This document shows positions 54,211-64,000 of a DNA stretch of 64,000 bases, piece by piece. The notes beneath the pieces are model-generated. The model worked only from the letters and a program-made list of their open reading frames with translations. It made no database searches and was not told the DNA's origin. The position numbers were made by a program, and so were the translations under genes. Every line of letters begins with the position of its first letter. Position 1 is the first letter of the stretch. The DNA is from Vesta saturnalis. Its lineage: Eukaryota > Arthropoda > Insecta > Coleoptera > Lampyridae. The DNA is taken from positions 2,017,501 to 2,081,500 of the forward strand of contig JARFJB010000003.1 of NCBI GenBank assembly GCA_036346205.1, read 5' to 3'.

Positions 54211-56053
54211 ATGGCTGTCAATAATACGAAGTATGAAAATTTTGAAAAATTAGATATGATTGGCATATACTATTAGTGTCATTTTAATGCAGACCAAGCT
54301 GCAGAGGCATATTTTAATAGGTAGGTTGTGCGTTTAATACTTTAATAATGCTAGTATTTATAAAAACGTAAAATAATAAAGCCACTTTATTGAAGATTCC
54401 CTGAACGAAGACATCCCAACAAGAATATATTCGCCAGATTAAAAGAACATCTATTAACTTATGGATCTTTTGAGAAGCCTAGGATCAAAAATTATGCAAA
54501 AATGAACCAACAAGACGACGAAATAACTGTTTTAGCAAGAGTTGAAGAAAATCCTAATACCTCCTGCCGACAAATAGAAACAGAAGTTGGCGTATCTAAA
54601 TCAAGAGTACAAAAAATCTTGAAAAAATATAATTATACTCCGTACAAAAAAAGAGTAATTCAGCACCTTAATGATGGTGACTTAGAACGGCGAATTATTT
54701 TCTGTGATTGGTATTTAGAACAGATTAGACAAAATAGGAATTTTGGGCGCAATATCATTTGGTCTGATGAGAGTCATATTACGAGTGCAGGAATTTGTAA
54801 TCGCAACAACAATCGATATTGGTCAAAAAATAACAATTTTGTAACATTAGCACGCCAAAATCAAAGTAGATTTGGTTTTAATGTATCATGCTTTATTTTG
54901 GGGGGTAGATTTGTTTACCACATTTTTAACGGCAACCTTAACGGCGAGAGGTATATGGAAATATTAAACATTTGTTTTCCACAACTGCTAGATGAAATTC
55001 CATTAGCGCAGAGGGTAAATGTTTATTTTCAACAAGATGGTGCGCCTAGTCATGATACTGTTTTAGTCCGAGATTACTTAAACCGAAACTTTAACAATCA
55101 ATGGATTGGCAATAACGGACCTATTCAGTGGCCAGCAAGATTTCCAGATCTTTCAATACTGGATTTCTTTTTGTGGGGTTTTAAAAAAAATAAAATATAT
55201 CATACTGTTACACGTCCAAACCGCACTAGGCGTCGTGTATGCTTACTAATGTAAGCGGGTTGCCAAGCCAGCTAACAGGGAGATGGGCGTGGTCGAAATA
55301 ATAAGTAAAGTGAATGATTAATATGCTCAAACACCTTACACCTACACTCAAACAGCTCAGTCCGGGAAAATATGTCTCTAGGCGCCACCACAATCGAAAC
55401 TTTGCTAAAATAATTGTCTTAAGCTGGATGTTAATTAACCCTACTTGATTGTGGAAAGTAGGATTGTGCTTACTCAGTAAACTCTTACACGAGGGTTCTA
55501 AAACAAACACTCGTCCAAAACAATTCAACTCAAACTCAATAAATTTAGTACTACCCAGGTTATTAAAACTTTTGAATACACCTCGATACCAAAACTTCCA
55601 AAATAAAATTTATCACTCAAATTCATTCACGTAACCAACAGTTATATTTTCTACTTATTAATGAATAAACCATTCTTCATTCAATGATCGGTAATTAATT
55701 TTAAAATTCTAACATGAACGATATCTTTTAAATTTAATTTACTTTTATAACACTTCTGAATCGTATTGACATTCGTAAATAGGTAAGTTCTCAAAACTCC
55801 AACTTTTGTTATACTTAATGACATTTTAATGAACTGCTAATCCGTCACTAGTGCATTGCGCTAATGAAACTAACATGAAAATTTTGCAATCAACCTGGCA
55901 AATATAACTTTTCAGGTTGTTCATTAATATTAAAATCCGAAATATGCAAAGTCTACACTTTAACTTGTCAAAAACTACTAGGTCGCCAATTAAGTAATCG
56001 TCACAACTATATCTCATACCTGGCTGAATAAACAACAAAATAAAAAGATAACG

Positions 56054-56106
<53 letters not shown>

Positions 56107-58016
56107 CCTGCATAAAACAATAAACAAATGACAAAGAAACAAACACAAATATATTTACATATACCACTACAGCGTGGTTGAAAATCAAAACCACACGTCA
56201 CTACCAATTTCTGCAAAATTCTTAATACTAAAACAACCAATCAAAACCACATAACTCGAGAACGATTATCTTTCGCTTCTAAACTAATTAATATTTAATC
56301 AACATTACACAAATGAACTGAACAAAGAGATAATCGTACTTTACTAAATTTTCAAAGTACCTAAATATATTCCTTACTTAAAATTGTCCATTAATCCTAC
56401 GCTTTTCTTTCTTCTTTCTTCCGTAAATCAATTATTTGTAGTCCATTTGTAATCCTTAAATTGCATGAAGCCACATAACCAGTGCTTCACAATTTCACAA
56501 ACACTTATTCCTTTCTGTACTCACAAATAGTCCAATAACACGTAATAGTCTGTATACGTTTGGTTGCCTCTTAAAATTTCTAGCAACCTTTAGGAAAGCT
56601 TAGTCCTTCCTTACACAAATAATCTTTTAATGTCACATAAAATTAACTTAACATTGGCTTAATTTATTACGAAAATTTCGTTTACTTAAAGGTGGTCTCA
56701 TAAATAATTTTAACTCAATATCGGTACAAGAACACGCGCTGCACTTAACACTAACGTAATAACTGTTAACTTTTTATAAATCTGCTTACGCACTTTTTAC
56801 TTTCTTGAAAATAAACAAACTAATTTTATCTTCAATCCCAATTTAATTAATTGTTCTATTTATGAATGTCTTATACGATTCATCCCCTTTCGGGTAACGC
56901 AGTTGTTTAAACAATGACTGCCTTCACTATTATTCACAAATACAACTCCAACTTAACCCATTCTAAGCTACATTACACCTAGCGCGCGTCTCCCCCAACA
57001 TTCACCACGAGCAACAGCCAAAAACGAAAAAGCTCTCGTCAATCCCTGACTTTTCTATTTATAACTTCAGCCATCCATCTTTAAACATGTCTTCCTTCCG
57101 CGCTATATTCTCCAATAGTATTCACTCAAACATTCTTAGTTCCAATAGCTACTACCATCTGTACAACCACGCTCATAACTACAATACATCGCCATATTTG
57201 TTCTCACTTACAAATTTTACAATTACTTCACGAATAAATCATTTTTCGTCATTACATTCATTCAGTAGCCACTCTGGACCATTACGCAACTTTCAACATT
57301 TATCTCCAACCTGCGCTCGATCTCCTTCCGCAACATTTGCAAAAATAAGTACCGTCTAAGGTCTCAAATTCCATATACATACACGTATTCTCAAAACAAT
57401 TGCACAACATTACAAAAACTTTCTGAAATTAACACTTAAACATACCCAATCTTTCTCTACATATTTTCTAAAATATTCTACACTTATACTTCACATCTTC
57501 TGGCAAAGATTACTCATTTATCCTCAAACATTCCATTCCTTACAGCAGCAAAACAGTAGCAATACAGAAGCAAACATTATCGTCCCATCGACAAATTTCT
57601 CTTCACATTTACATTCATCAGAATCTAATTATTCCAACACTAAAGTCTCTATAACATTCAAATACACGTATCTACATACTGAATTATATTTCTCCTACAT
57701 TTCCAGTGGCGTATCATACACCCACATACATTATGCATATACACAAAAAAAAATTTTTTTTCGTTCAAACTCAATACAGCCGTGCTCAGAACACGTAATA
57801 CACGTCATTATAACATCCTACATACAGGGTGCGTTATCGCAACCTGACAATACTGGCCACGAAACATACGAACAATTGGTCAATTCAACCAGGGCAGCAT
57901 TTGAAGATTTAAGGCATGCATCTATTCATTTCATTAAGGCAATTGAGTGCATTTCGCGCCGATATGAAGCTTGTTTACATCATAATGGACATCAGTTTGA
58001 ACAATACCTAAAATAA
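54211..58016 (+). pseudogene. E2 transposase, two exons, split by an LTR-like insertion
   Basis: Exon 1 54211-54320 (ATG, AEAYFN), 75-bp GT-AG intron, exon 2 from 54396: RFPERRHPNKNIFARLKEHL joins correctly in phase and completes the DUF4817-like domain. Then a helix-turn-helix (TSCRQIETEVGVSKSRVQKI), RNIIWSDESHITSAGIC (first Asp), FNVSCFILGGRFVYHIFN, YFQQDGAPSHDTVLVRDYL (second Asp), PIQWPARFPDLSILDFFLWG (third Asp) and KNKIYH, where the 2.6-kb insertion begins at 55206. The C-terminus resumes at 57826: TYEQLVNSTRAAFEDLRHA, ECISRRYEACLHHNGHQFEQ, stop at 58014-58016. Spacing of second to third Asp is 41 residues. Besides the insertion there is one TAG (54274-54276) and a frameshift near the rejoined site; otherwise the best preserved member in the window. 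Confidence 0.9.
55206..57820. mobile_element. 2.6-kb LTR-like insertion in the E2 transposase
   Basis: CATAC occurs on both sides (55201-55205 and 57821-57825). The insert starts TGTTACACGTCC and ends AACATCCTA, or ...CTACA if a 3-bp duplication is preferred. There is no coding sequence longer than a 90-codon motif-free frame. It could be a very long solo LTR related to the 51.1-kb segment. The (TA)n tract at 56058-56103 lies inside. Exact right end and superfamily are unresolved. Confidence 0.6.
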
Positions 58017-58821
58017 GAAAAAACTGTTATAAAATAAAAATGTTGTTAGTTTATTCTAAATCATTAAGTTTTTAATATGGCATAAAATACTATGAGGACA
58101 TTTTGATCTAGTTTTAAAATAAGTTCTGCGCATAGTAATATACTTCCTTTTGAATATATGAAACTATACTATACATAAGTGATTTGATTAAGGGTCCTAT
58201 GCAGTCATGTCTATTACCGTGCTAACTTTACAATAAGATTGTGTCTTTGTTTTTCATTTGAAAAGTTAAAAATTACGCAGGTAATGCACGACTTTGTTTT
58301 CTATCACCCTATTATGTCTGATTTACGTTTAATTTGATCAGTTTGATAAAACCTTTAAATAACCATAAATCTTTCTAATAAGATTATAAGAAACGTGTAT
58401 GTTCTTTGAAATTGAATTTTGGCATCAGGTGAAACACAATAAACTCTAAAACGGTGTTAAAAGATTTTCCTTTGAAACGTATATATGAGCTGTAATTAAT
58501 TAATTAAAATTTAAAGATAGGCAAGCAACATTACAAAAGTACGAAGAATCAGGGTCTTGTTCACGTCATTTTAGCATGATTTACAACAGCTTATTTAGAG
58601 AACAATAGATGCAGATAATACCAGTAAAATCGTTGAGTGAAGTACTTTACACCACTCACCGCAGGTAGATTTAAATGAAAGACCCAAAAGTGCACAATTT
58701 TGTTCAAGATAGAATTTATGCATGTTTATTCGTAGTAGTCGTTTTGTGTAAGAAAGTCGCGATTTCATTAGTTACGCTTTATATTTGTTTTGATATTATA
58801 AAGGACCTGAATTAATTAGTT

Positions 58822-61800
58822 TTGTGTGTGTATGTGTGGCGAGCATTGGGTCGTATATATACTTTACAATTTGTTATAAAATGGGTCTTCATAGTAAAAG
58901 TAACAAAACCTGTGGAGCACAGCGAAAAAGTAAAATCTGGCAAAAGAACGCTGGAAGAAGCGAAGGTAAGTAGGTTTTCCAAAACAAGAATTACCTACGA
59001 GGTCACTCAAAAGTAGTAATAATTAAACAATTAATTTTTACTTTCTCGTACTCTACGTATACTAAGAGAAAGTATTTTATAGTCACAGGAATTTTCAAAT
59101 TTCAAAATTTCAATCCCTAATAACTATGCTTCTAATAACAAAATAAGGGATTACATAATAGACATAGGTAGCTAACTGCTATATGGAATATTTTAGCGCT
59201 TCCGGTTTAGCCTAAAAATAATTTTTTTTTTATTTTTTTAATGTGTCAATATTTTAAACACAAATCTAAAATATTTCAAGGCTAATTTCTCATGCTATCC
59301 AAATATGTAAAAATATACAGTGATTTGCAAAATACAGGGTGAATAAGAAAAAATAATTTGTGTAGGAAGTAGTATACGAGAAAGTGTTGTGCCGAAGTTC
59401 ATCGGCGAGATTTATTTAATTTTAACAATAAAATAGATCAACACAGACACACAAACATTGTAGTATTCTATGGAACGCGTTTACTTTTAATGCATCTTTG
59501 CCAGACTTTCTTTAAATACAACTGTAATCTAATTTTCACTACTTAAAATGTTGTCATAATAAAATAATGTTTTAAAAATATCACTCATAATAATTAATTA
59601 TTAAAATATCACTCATGATAAATGTAAATAGTACAATTAATTTTATCATGAGTGATATTTTAAAACATTAAATCATTCAAAGGTAATAAGTCTATACATG
59701 AATTAAAAATATGATAAGTGATATTTTAAACATAAACGTTATCATGACTGATATTTATAATAATTAATTTTAACATGAGTGATATTTAAAAATTACTTTT
59801 ATCATGACAACATTTTAAATAGTGAAAATTAAATTACAGTTATATTTAAAGAAAGTCTAAAAGATGCATTAAAAAGTAAAAGCGTTCCATAGTATTCTTT
59901 TTTCAAATTAAAAGAAAAATACAGTAGGTATATTTCTTTCTGAGTGATCCTGGTTACATTAATTTTATTTTTATTTCTACAATTTAACGTGTTTACAGCA
60001 AAGACCAAACAGAAACACATCAACGTTCAGGGTAGATGATCCAGAATTACCTGAATTGCAGACAGAATTTGAAGCTTTTCCAGAGACAACACACAATTTG
60101 TATGGAAGACGCATAATAGATATTAACCATTTGTGGCAAGGTTTAATGCGATTGAAGCACTCTGGTTTTGATGTGACTTTTACGATCTCCAGATTACTTC
60201 TGAAAACGTAGTGGTCTTTCAAGCACATTCTACGTAATGTGTCAAGTATGTAATTACAAAAGTAACTTCTCAACACACTCTACAGAGAAATAGACATAAA
60301 TAAGGCTTCCGTGTGGTGCATACTCTATTGGTATAGGTTATACGCAGTTATCAGAGCTATTGGCCTCAATGGATATACCATATATGTCGCCACATACATT
60401 CGCCTCGCATGAAGAACGTGTCCAATCCGTCATTAAGCAAACAATTCTTGAAGATATGGTGCAAGTTGGTAAAGAAGAGGCAGCATTAGCAATTGCAAAC
60501 GGAGATGTTGATGGCAACGGTATTCCATTAATTACCGCAATTGTAGATGGTGCTTGGAGTAAGCGTTCATACAAAACTAATTACAACGCTTCTTCTGGTG
60601 TCGCATGCATTATTGGAGCGCAGACCAAAAAAAATAATGTACATAGGTGTAAAAAATAAATTTTGCAGAACATGCCAGCAGCAAAATAAAGATAAGGAGA
60701 ACGTTGCACTGAAAAATCACAAATGTTTCAAAAATTGGAGTGGAAGGTCAACCTCGATGGAATCAGCAATTATTTTAGATGGGCTAAAAAATTCCTTAAA
60801 TACACATGGCGTTAAGTATGCTAAAATTATTGGGGACGGTGATAGTAGTGTGACTAGAAACATTCGTGTCACCAAACCATACGGACCAACCTTTTTTGTC
60901 GAGAAACTTCTGCACTAGAATTAGAGATTTAGGAAAAACTCCAAAACTAAATCCAAAAATTAAATATTTTTTTGAAAAATAATGTTCTGCGTTTCCGCAC
61001 AGCAATAGTAAGTGCCGCTAGACACAGAATGTGTGAAAATTCATGTAATTATATAAAAATAGAAAATTTAAATGAAGATATTTTAAATGGTCCTAAACAT
61101 ATTATGGGATGTCACGATCTGTGCCAATTCAGTAGGACAATATAAGTATTATTGTAAAGGACCTAAGTGTGGAGAAGAAAATTTATATCCGCTATTTGTA
61201 GAAAGCAGCATTAGTGACGAGTTTGACAGAATAGTCCATAAAATTGCGAATCATGCGGCCAGCTTATTACTCAATTCTCATACAAACGCAGCGAGAGTTT
61301 TAACAGCCAGGTTAATAAAACGATAGGGGTAAAAGTACAGATGTTATGCTGCTGTTTTAAATTATAATAACAAACCATTTGTATTATACATCCAAAAACA
61401 ATTAAACAGAAATGCAGTGGGTTACTATACGAATAAGTATTTTCAACATTTTGAAACTGTTGCACCTGCTAAAAAATCTCGTAAAAGGCAGAGAGAAGTT
61501 TTGTTGGAGGATGCTGACTATGGAACATGTGATGTTGTAGAAGATAAATGTGGTCAAGAATACGAAAATTTGAAAACAAAGTTTTTGTCTAAACTAAATG
61601 CGGTAGATATTGCAGATGTGGAGATGAATAGAAGAGGACAATCTTCAAACCCGCAATGGTTTCGTGAAAAATCTATTCGTCTTACTGCCAGCAATTTTGG
61701 TAAAATATGTAATATGAGACCGATGACATCCACTGTTGCCACTGTCAAAGCTATTTTATATGCAAACAAAATTGGTGTTAAATCATTAGAGTATGGTGTT

Positions 61801-62336
61801 TTAAATGAGCAAAAAGCTATAAAACAATTTTGTTTCAAATTTAATAAAACGGTACAACCATGTGGTTTGTTTATTGACTACAACTATACATTTTTAGCTG
61901 CTTCGCCTGATGGACTAATATTAGGTGAAAATGCTATAATAGAAGTAAAATGTCCATATGCTGCTCGCGATATTGAAATTCGTGAAGGAATTCATAAAAA
62001 ATAATTACCTATCTAAATGTCGACGTAAATGATGAAATAAAATTAAAGAAGAATCATGCTTATATGTACCAAATACAAGGGCAATTGCGAATGACTCAGA
62101 GGTCGTTGTGCTATTTTGTTATATACACTTCTAAAAACCTTGTATGTATAGATGTACCACAAGATAGTAGTTTTTGGGAAAATATGTGCTCAAAATTAGA
62201 AAAATTTTACTTTTCCACACTTTTGCCAGAAATTATAGATTCTCGCATTAGTCGTAATCTACAACTCAGAAATATTTTGCTAAAGATCTTTAAAATACCT
62301 TGTATTGATAATTTGCTACTAACTCGAGAATTGTAA
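58822..62336 (+). pseudogene. Mutator-like transposase plus YqaJ nuclease gene
   Basis: A probable first exon ends at 58965 (GTAAGT donor); the next begins at 59999 after an ACAG acceptor. Its frame fits the reading frame open from 58822 better than the ATG at 58881. Exon 2: DDPELPELQTEFEAF, YGRRIIDINHLWQGL, VMCQVCNYK (metal-binding Cys pair), SIGIGYTQLSELLASMDIPY, NGIPLITAIVDGAWSKRSY (acidic), CRTCQQQNKD and KIIGDGDSSVTRNI (acidic), the Mutator-like transposase region. Further on: YYCKGPKCGEE and HTNAARVLTARLI. 61417-62004 is a YqaJ/lambda-exonuclease fold: SIRLTASNFGKIC, EYGVLNEQKAIKQF, AASPDGLILG and IIEVKCPYAA (catalytic Asp and Glu-x-Lys kept). 62064-62336 holds the C-terminal YQIQGQLRMTQRSLCYFV. 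Frameshifts near 60180, 60640, 60910, 61325 and 62000. Confidence 0.85.
59470..59890. mobile_element. 421-bp foldback MITE in the intron of the YqaJ gene
   Basis: Ends ATGGAACGCGTTTACTTTT and complement, flanked by AGTATTCT at 59462-59469 and 59891-59898. The arms (~160 bp) are mutual complements, including GCATCTTT...AGACTTTCTTTAAATA and TTTTCACTA-TTAAAATGTTG. The motif ATCACTCATGATAA or its complement appears about six times. The 8-bp duplication suggests a hAT-type non-autonomous element, but its ends do not match the hAT at 22.8 kb. Confidence 0.88.
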
Positions 62337-63144
62337 TTAAATCGGTTTAATGAGGCGGCGATATATTTGTGAAGAAATTAAAATACTATCACTTATTATT
62401 ATTGTGTGAAGTGTATCCGGTCCTGCAAGTTTACAAATACATTACTTTTCTAACTAATAAAAAGTGACATTCATTTCTAAGTAATCATCGCGTATACTAA
62501 ATTAAAATAACCTCTTAAGGAATAGCTGATGTTCGAAACATTTGTTGTAATTATTGTTACTATTCTAATTACTTACATCGTCCTTCATAAATTTGTGTAT
62601 CTTTGACAATAAGTACAAATTATAAGATAGGTACATATGGGGTGATTTTTGTTGATTGAAGTGGTTGTGGTTATAAAATTGCTTCATTGTTATAAAACTA
62701 ACAAAAAAGGTATTTATTAATTTACTAACATTACTCAATATTTAAATAATGCATTAAAACTCCACTAATTTGACTCACTATCGAGCAGGAGGCAGAAAAT
62801 AAGAATCCAAACGAAGCTTAAATCGATAAAAATCACTATGTAGGTAGAAATACAATTAAAATTAATGTAATAATTATTCAGCAGATAGAATTACTGAATT
62901 ATATAACCGTAAGTAGTGCGCATTCATTTTGTACCTAACCAGTAATCCATATTAAAATTAAACATGTTCTTCTAAAATGCATTTAAACATTTTCACTTTA
63001 TTTATTTACCTACTGATTTTCGGTAATCGAATTATAAAGGTCTGAGTAGTTTACAAGGCCCTCCTGTGGCGAGAAACATGTCAACAATTTTTAAATATTT
63101 TAGGTATTGTGTGTTGCATATAAAAAAATTACAATTTTAGTTTC
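62337..63144. other. 3' non-coding part of the TTAA element
   Basis: No frame of note. AT-rich with scattered A/T runs up to the right inverted end. Confidence 0.5.
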
Positions 63145-63162
63145 ACTGCATAGGACCCTTAA

Positions 63163-63601
63163 GAGGTGTTTTTCAAAAATCGTTTATAATTTTCTTATTT
63201 AGAGATAAATATATGAAACTATATATTTTCAGAAGCTAAAAGAAATCTCTAATTAATGGAGTCATAGCCAACTACGGTTACCATTTAAAAATGCAACTTT
63301 GATCTGTAACTCGAAACAAATTAGTTAGAAAAAATCAGTACGCCGCTAAATTGCACATAAAAAGGCACAAAAGATGTTTTACCAAAATTTTAAATATTCA
63401 CAAACAAAAAGTTACGGATTTTAAATAAACGGCATAAAACGAAAACATCCTATGTTTCCCAAACGAGTCGAGATATTGAAATGTTCTTTAGATTATTAAA
63501 TTTGTTTCAAAAATCGGTCCAAGGGGCCCGACCATAATTATACTCTATCTATTTGAGAAATACCTTAAACCCCCCAATTACATCGAAAATAGGACACCCT
63601 G
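63163..63601 (-). repeat. Right inverted end of E2
   Basis: Complement of 53583-54040, terminating ATAGGACACCCTG before TA. The innermost part of this end is displaced to 58150-58191 by the TTAA element. Confidence 0.93.
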
Positions 63602-64000
63602 TACAGTCCTACCAAAATTAACGGAACGGGTCTTCAACGCTTAATCATAATGCACAACAATAATTCCTAACGACACCTTAATTATTTTAAATCTTGAACT
63701 CAACTGGCTGAAAGGAGAAGCAACCATCTGTTCCCTCTTCTAAAGTATTCAGATTCGTTAAATGATAACTTAGAACTTCACATGGAAACAGCTACTAAAG
63801 GATAAAACGATCTATTCCGCAAAGGCACGAAAATATAAGATAACACTCAACCAACTATAGTAAACTGAGCCAAACAAGTCCTCAGCACTATTTCCAGAAA
63901 CTACAAAGGCAGACCAAGTCAATACTTAATATGATCCACGTTTTGCAAACGTCAGCTAAGAATTCCAGCGATAATTATTATATCAGAACGTCACAGGATA
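63602..64000 (+). repeat. Repeat R2, copy B, right part (reaches window edge)
   Basis: CCTACCAAAATTAACGGAACG and GGTCTTCAACGCTTAATCAT match 42330-42375, and 63830-64000 matches 46045-46215. No coding sequence recognised. Confidence 0.8.

Larger units (their letters stand above)
58192..63158 (+). mobile_element. TTAA-flanked element (4,967 bp) with Mutator-like/YqaJ gene
   Basis: GGGTCCTATGCAGT at 58192-58205 and its exact complement at 63145-63158, each bordered outside by TTAA (58188-58191 and 63159-63162). Removing the element restores the continuity of the E2 inverted end: GATTTGA-TTAA-GAGGTGTTTTTC then parallels GACTTGATCAAGAGGTATTTTTC in the left end. TTAA duplication is known for piggyBac and Kolobok elements. 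The encoded protein is not piggyBac-like, so a Kolobok-type or unclassified TTAA element is the inference. Confidence 0.88.
53583..63601 (+). mobile_element. Mariner-like element (E2), ~2.4 kb, expanded to 10.0 kb
   Basis: Ends CAGGGTGTCCTATTTTC at 53583 and its complement at 63601, with TA at 53581-53582 and 63602-63603. Inverted ends extend about 480 bp: left 53583-54060; right 63601-63163 continued, across a TTAA insertion, by 58191-58150. Between them is a two-exon transposase gene. Two insertions, 55206-57820 and 58192-63158, account for the excess length; without them and their duplications it is 2,428 bp. The pre-insertion site is represented by CTGTACGATACTAAC in R2 copy A at 42324. 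Confidence 0.93.

Noticed and set aside
57087..57359. 90-codon Ser/Asn-rich frame
   Set aside because: Low-complexity, no motif, inside the LTR-like insertion; no homologue recognised.
1..64000. CRISPR arrays, bacterial operons or phage genes
   Set aside because: No spaced short direct repeats with unique spacers, no Shine-Dalgarno-linked gene clusters; all coding signals are eukaryotic transposable elements, several with spliceosomal introns.

Overview
This window looks like AT-rich, repeat-dominated nuclear DNA of an arthropod, most likely an insect. I recognise no host protein-coding gene, rRNA, tRNA gene or CRISPR array. Every coding signal I could place belongs to a transposable element, and nearly all of them are broken. 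The insect assignment is an inference from the element mix: mariner/Tc1-like with a DUF4817-type N-terminus, hAT, copia, APE-type LINEs, a Crypton-like tyrosine recombinase, Penelope, and a Mutator-like/YqaJ element. No host gene fixes the species.

Layout. 1-2.1 kb: CA-rich tandem DNA with a repeated ~75-bp module. 3.2-5.8 kb: two decayed transposase genes, one DUF4817-type and one classical mariner, with a Penelope-type tail between them. 5.9-14.55 kb: a very large inverted repeat whose arms carry tandem modules and pieces of a LINE; its centre holds other LINE pieces and a gag zinc-knuckle remnant. 14.7-17.1 kb: nothing recognised. 17.2-30.47 kb: a mariner-like element (CAGGG ends, TA target duplication, ~650-bp inverted ends, original size ~2.7 kb) expanded to 13.3 kb by an APE-LINE, a 365-bp triplication, a hAT element (8-bp target duplication) and a copia-like element (5-bp target duplication). 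Its unoccupied target site survives in a paralogous repeat at 34.42 kb. 30.5-35.5 kb: ~130-bp satellite arrays and a second LINE with a 557-codon open reverse transcriptase frame. 36.3-37.2 kb: Crypton-like recombinase with one short intron. 37.6-49 kb: satellite in the opposite orientation, TG/GC-rich repeats, Penelope remnants, an 88-bp perfect palindrome and another transposase remnant. 49.1-51.1 kb: a mariner-like element with ~400-bp inverted ends. 51.1-52.2 kb: an LTR-like segment.

53.58-63.60 kb is the most informative part. A mariner-like element of ~2.4 kb sits in a TA site inside a diverged repeat whose unfilled paralogue is at 42.33 kb. It is split by a 2.6-kb LTR-like insertion in its transposase gene and by a 4,967-bp element flanked by TTAA duplications. 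The TTAA element has 14-bp inverted ends and a multi-exon gene joining a Mutator-like transposase region to a YqaJ (lambda-exonuclease-type) nuclease. An intron of that gene holds a 421-bp foldback MITE with its own 8-bp target duplication. The host repeat therefore contains three nested generations.

The elements do not form a pathway. What links them is order of insertion, which can be read from target duplications, filled and empty paralogous sites, and split reading frames. All assignments rest on reading the sequence and translations by eye; no alignment or database search was run.
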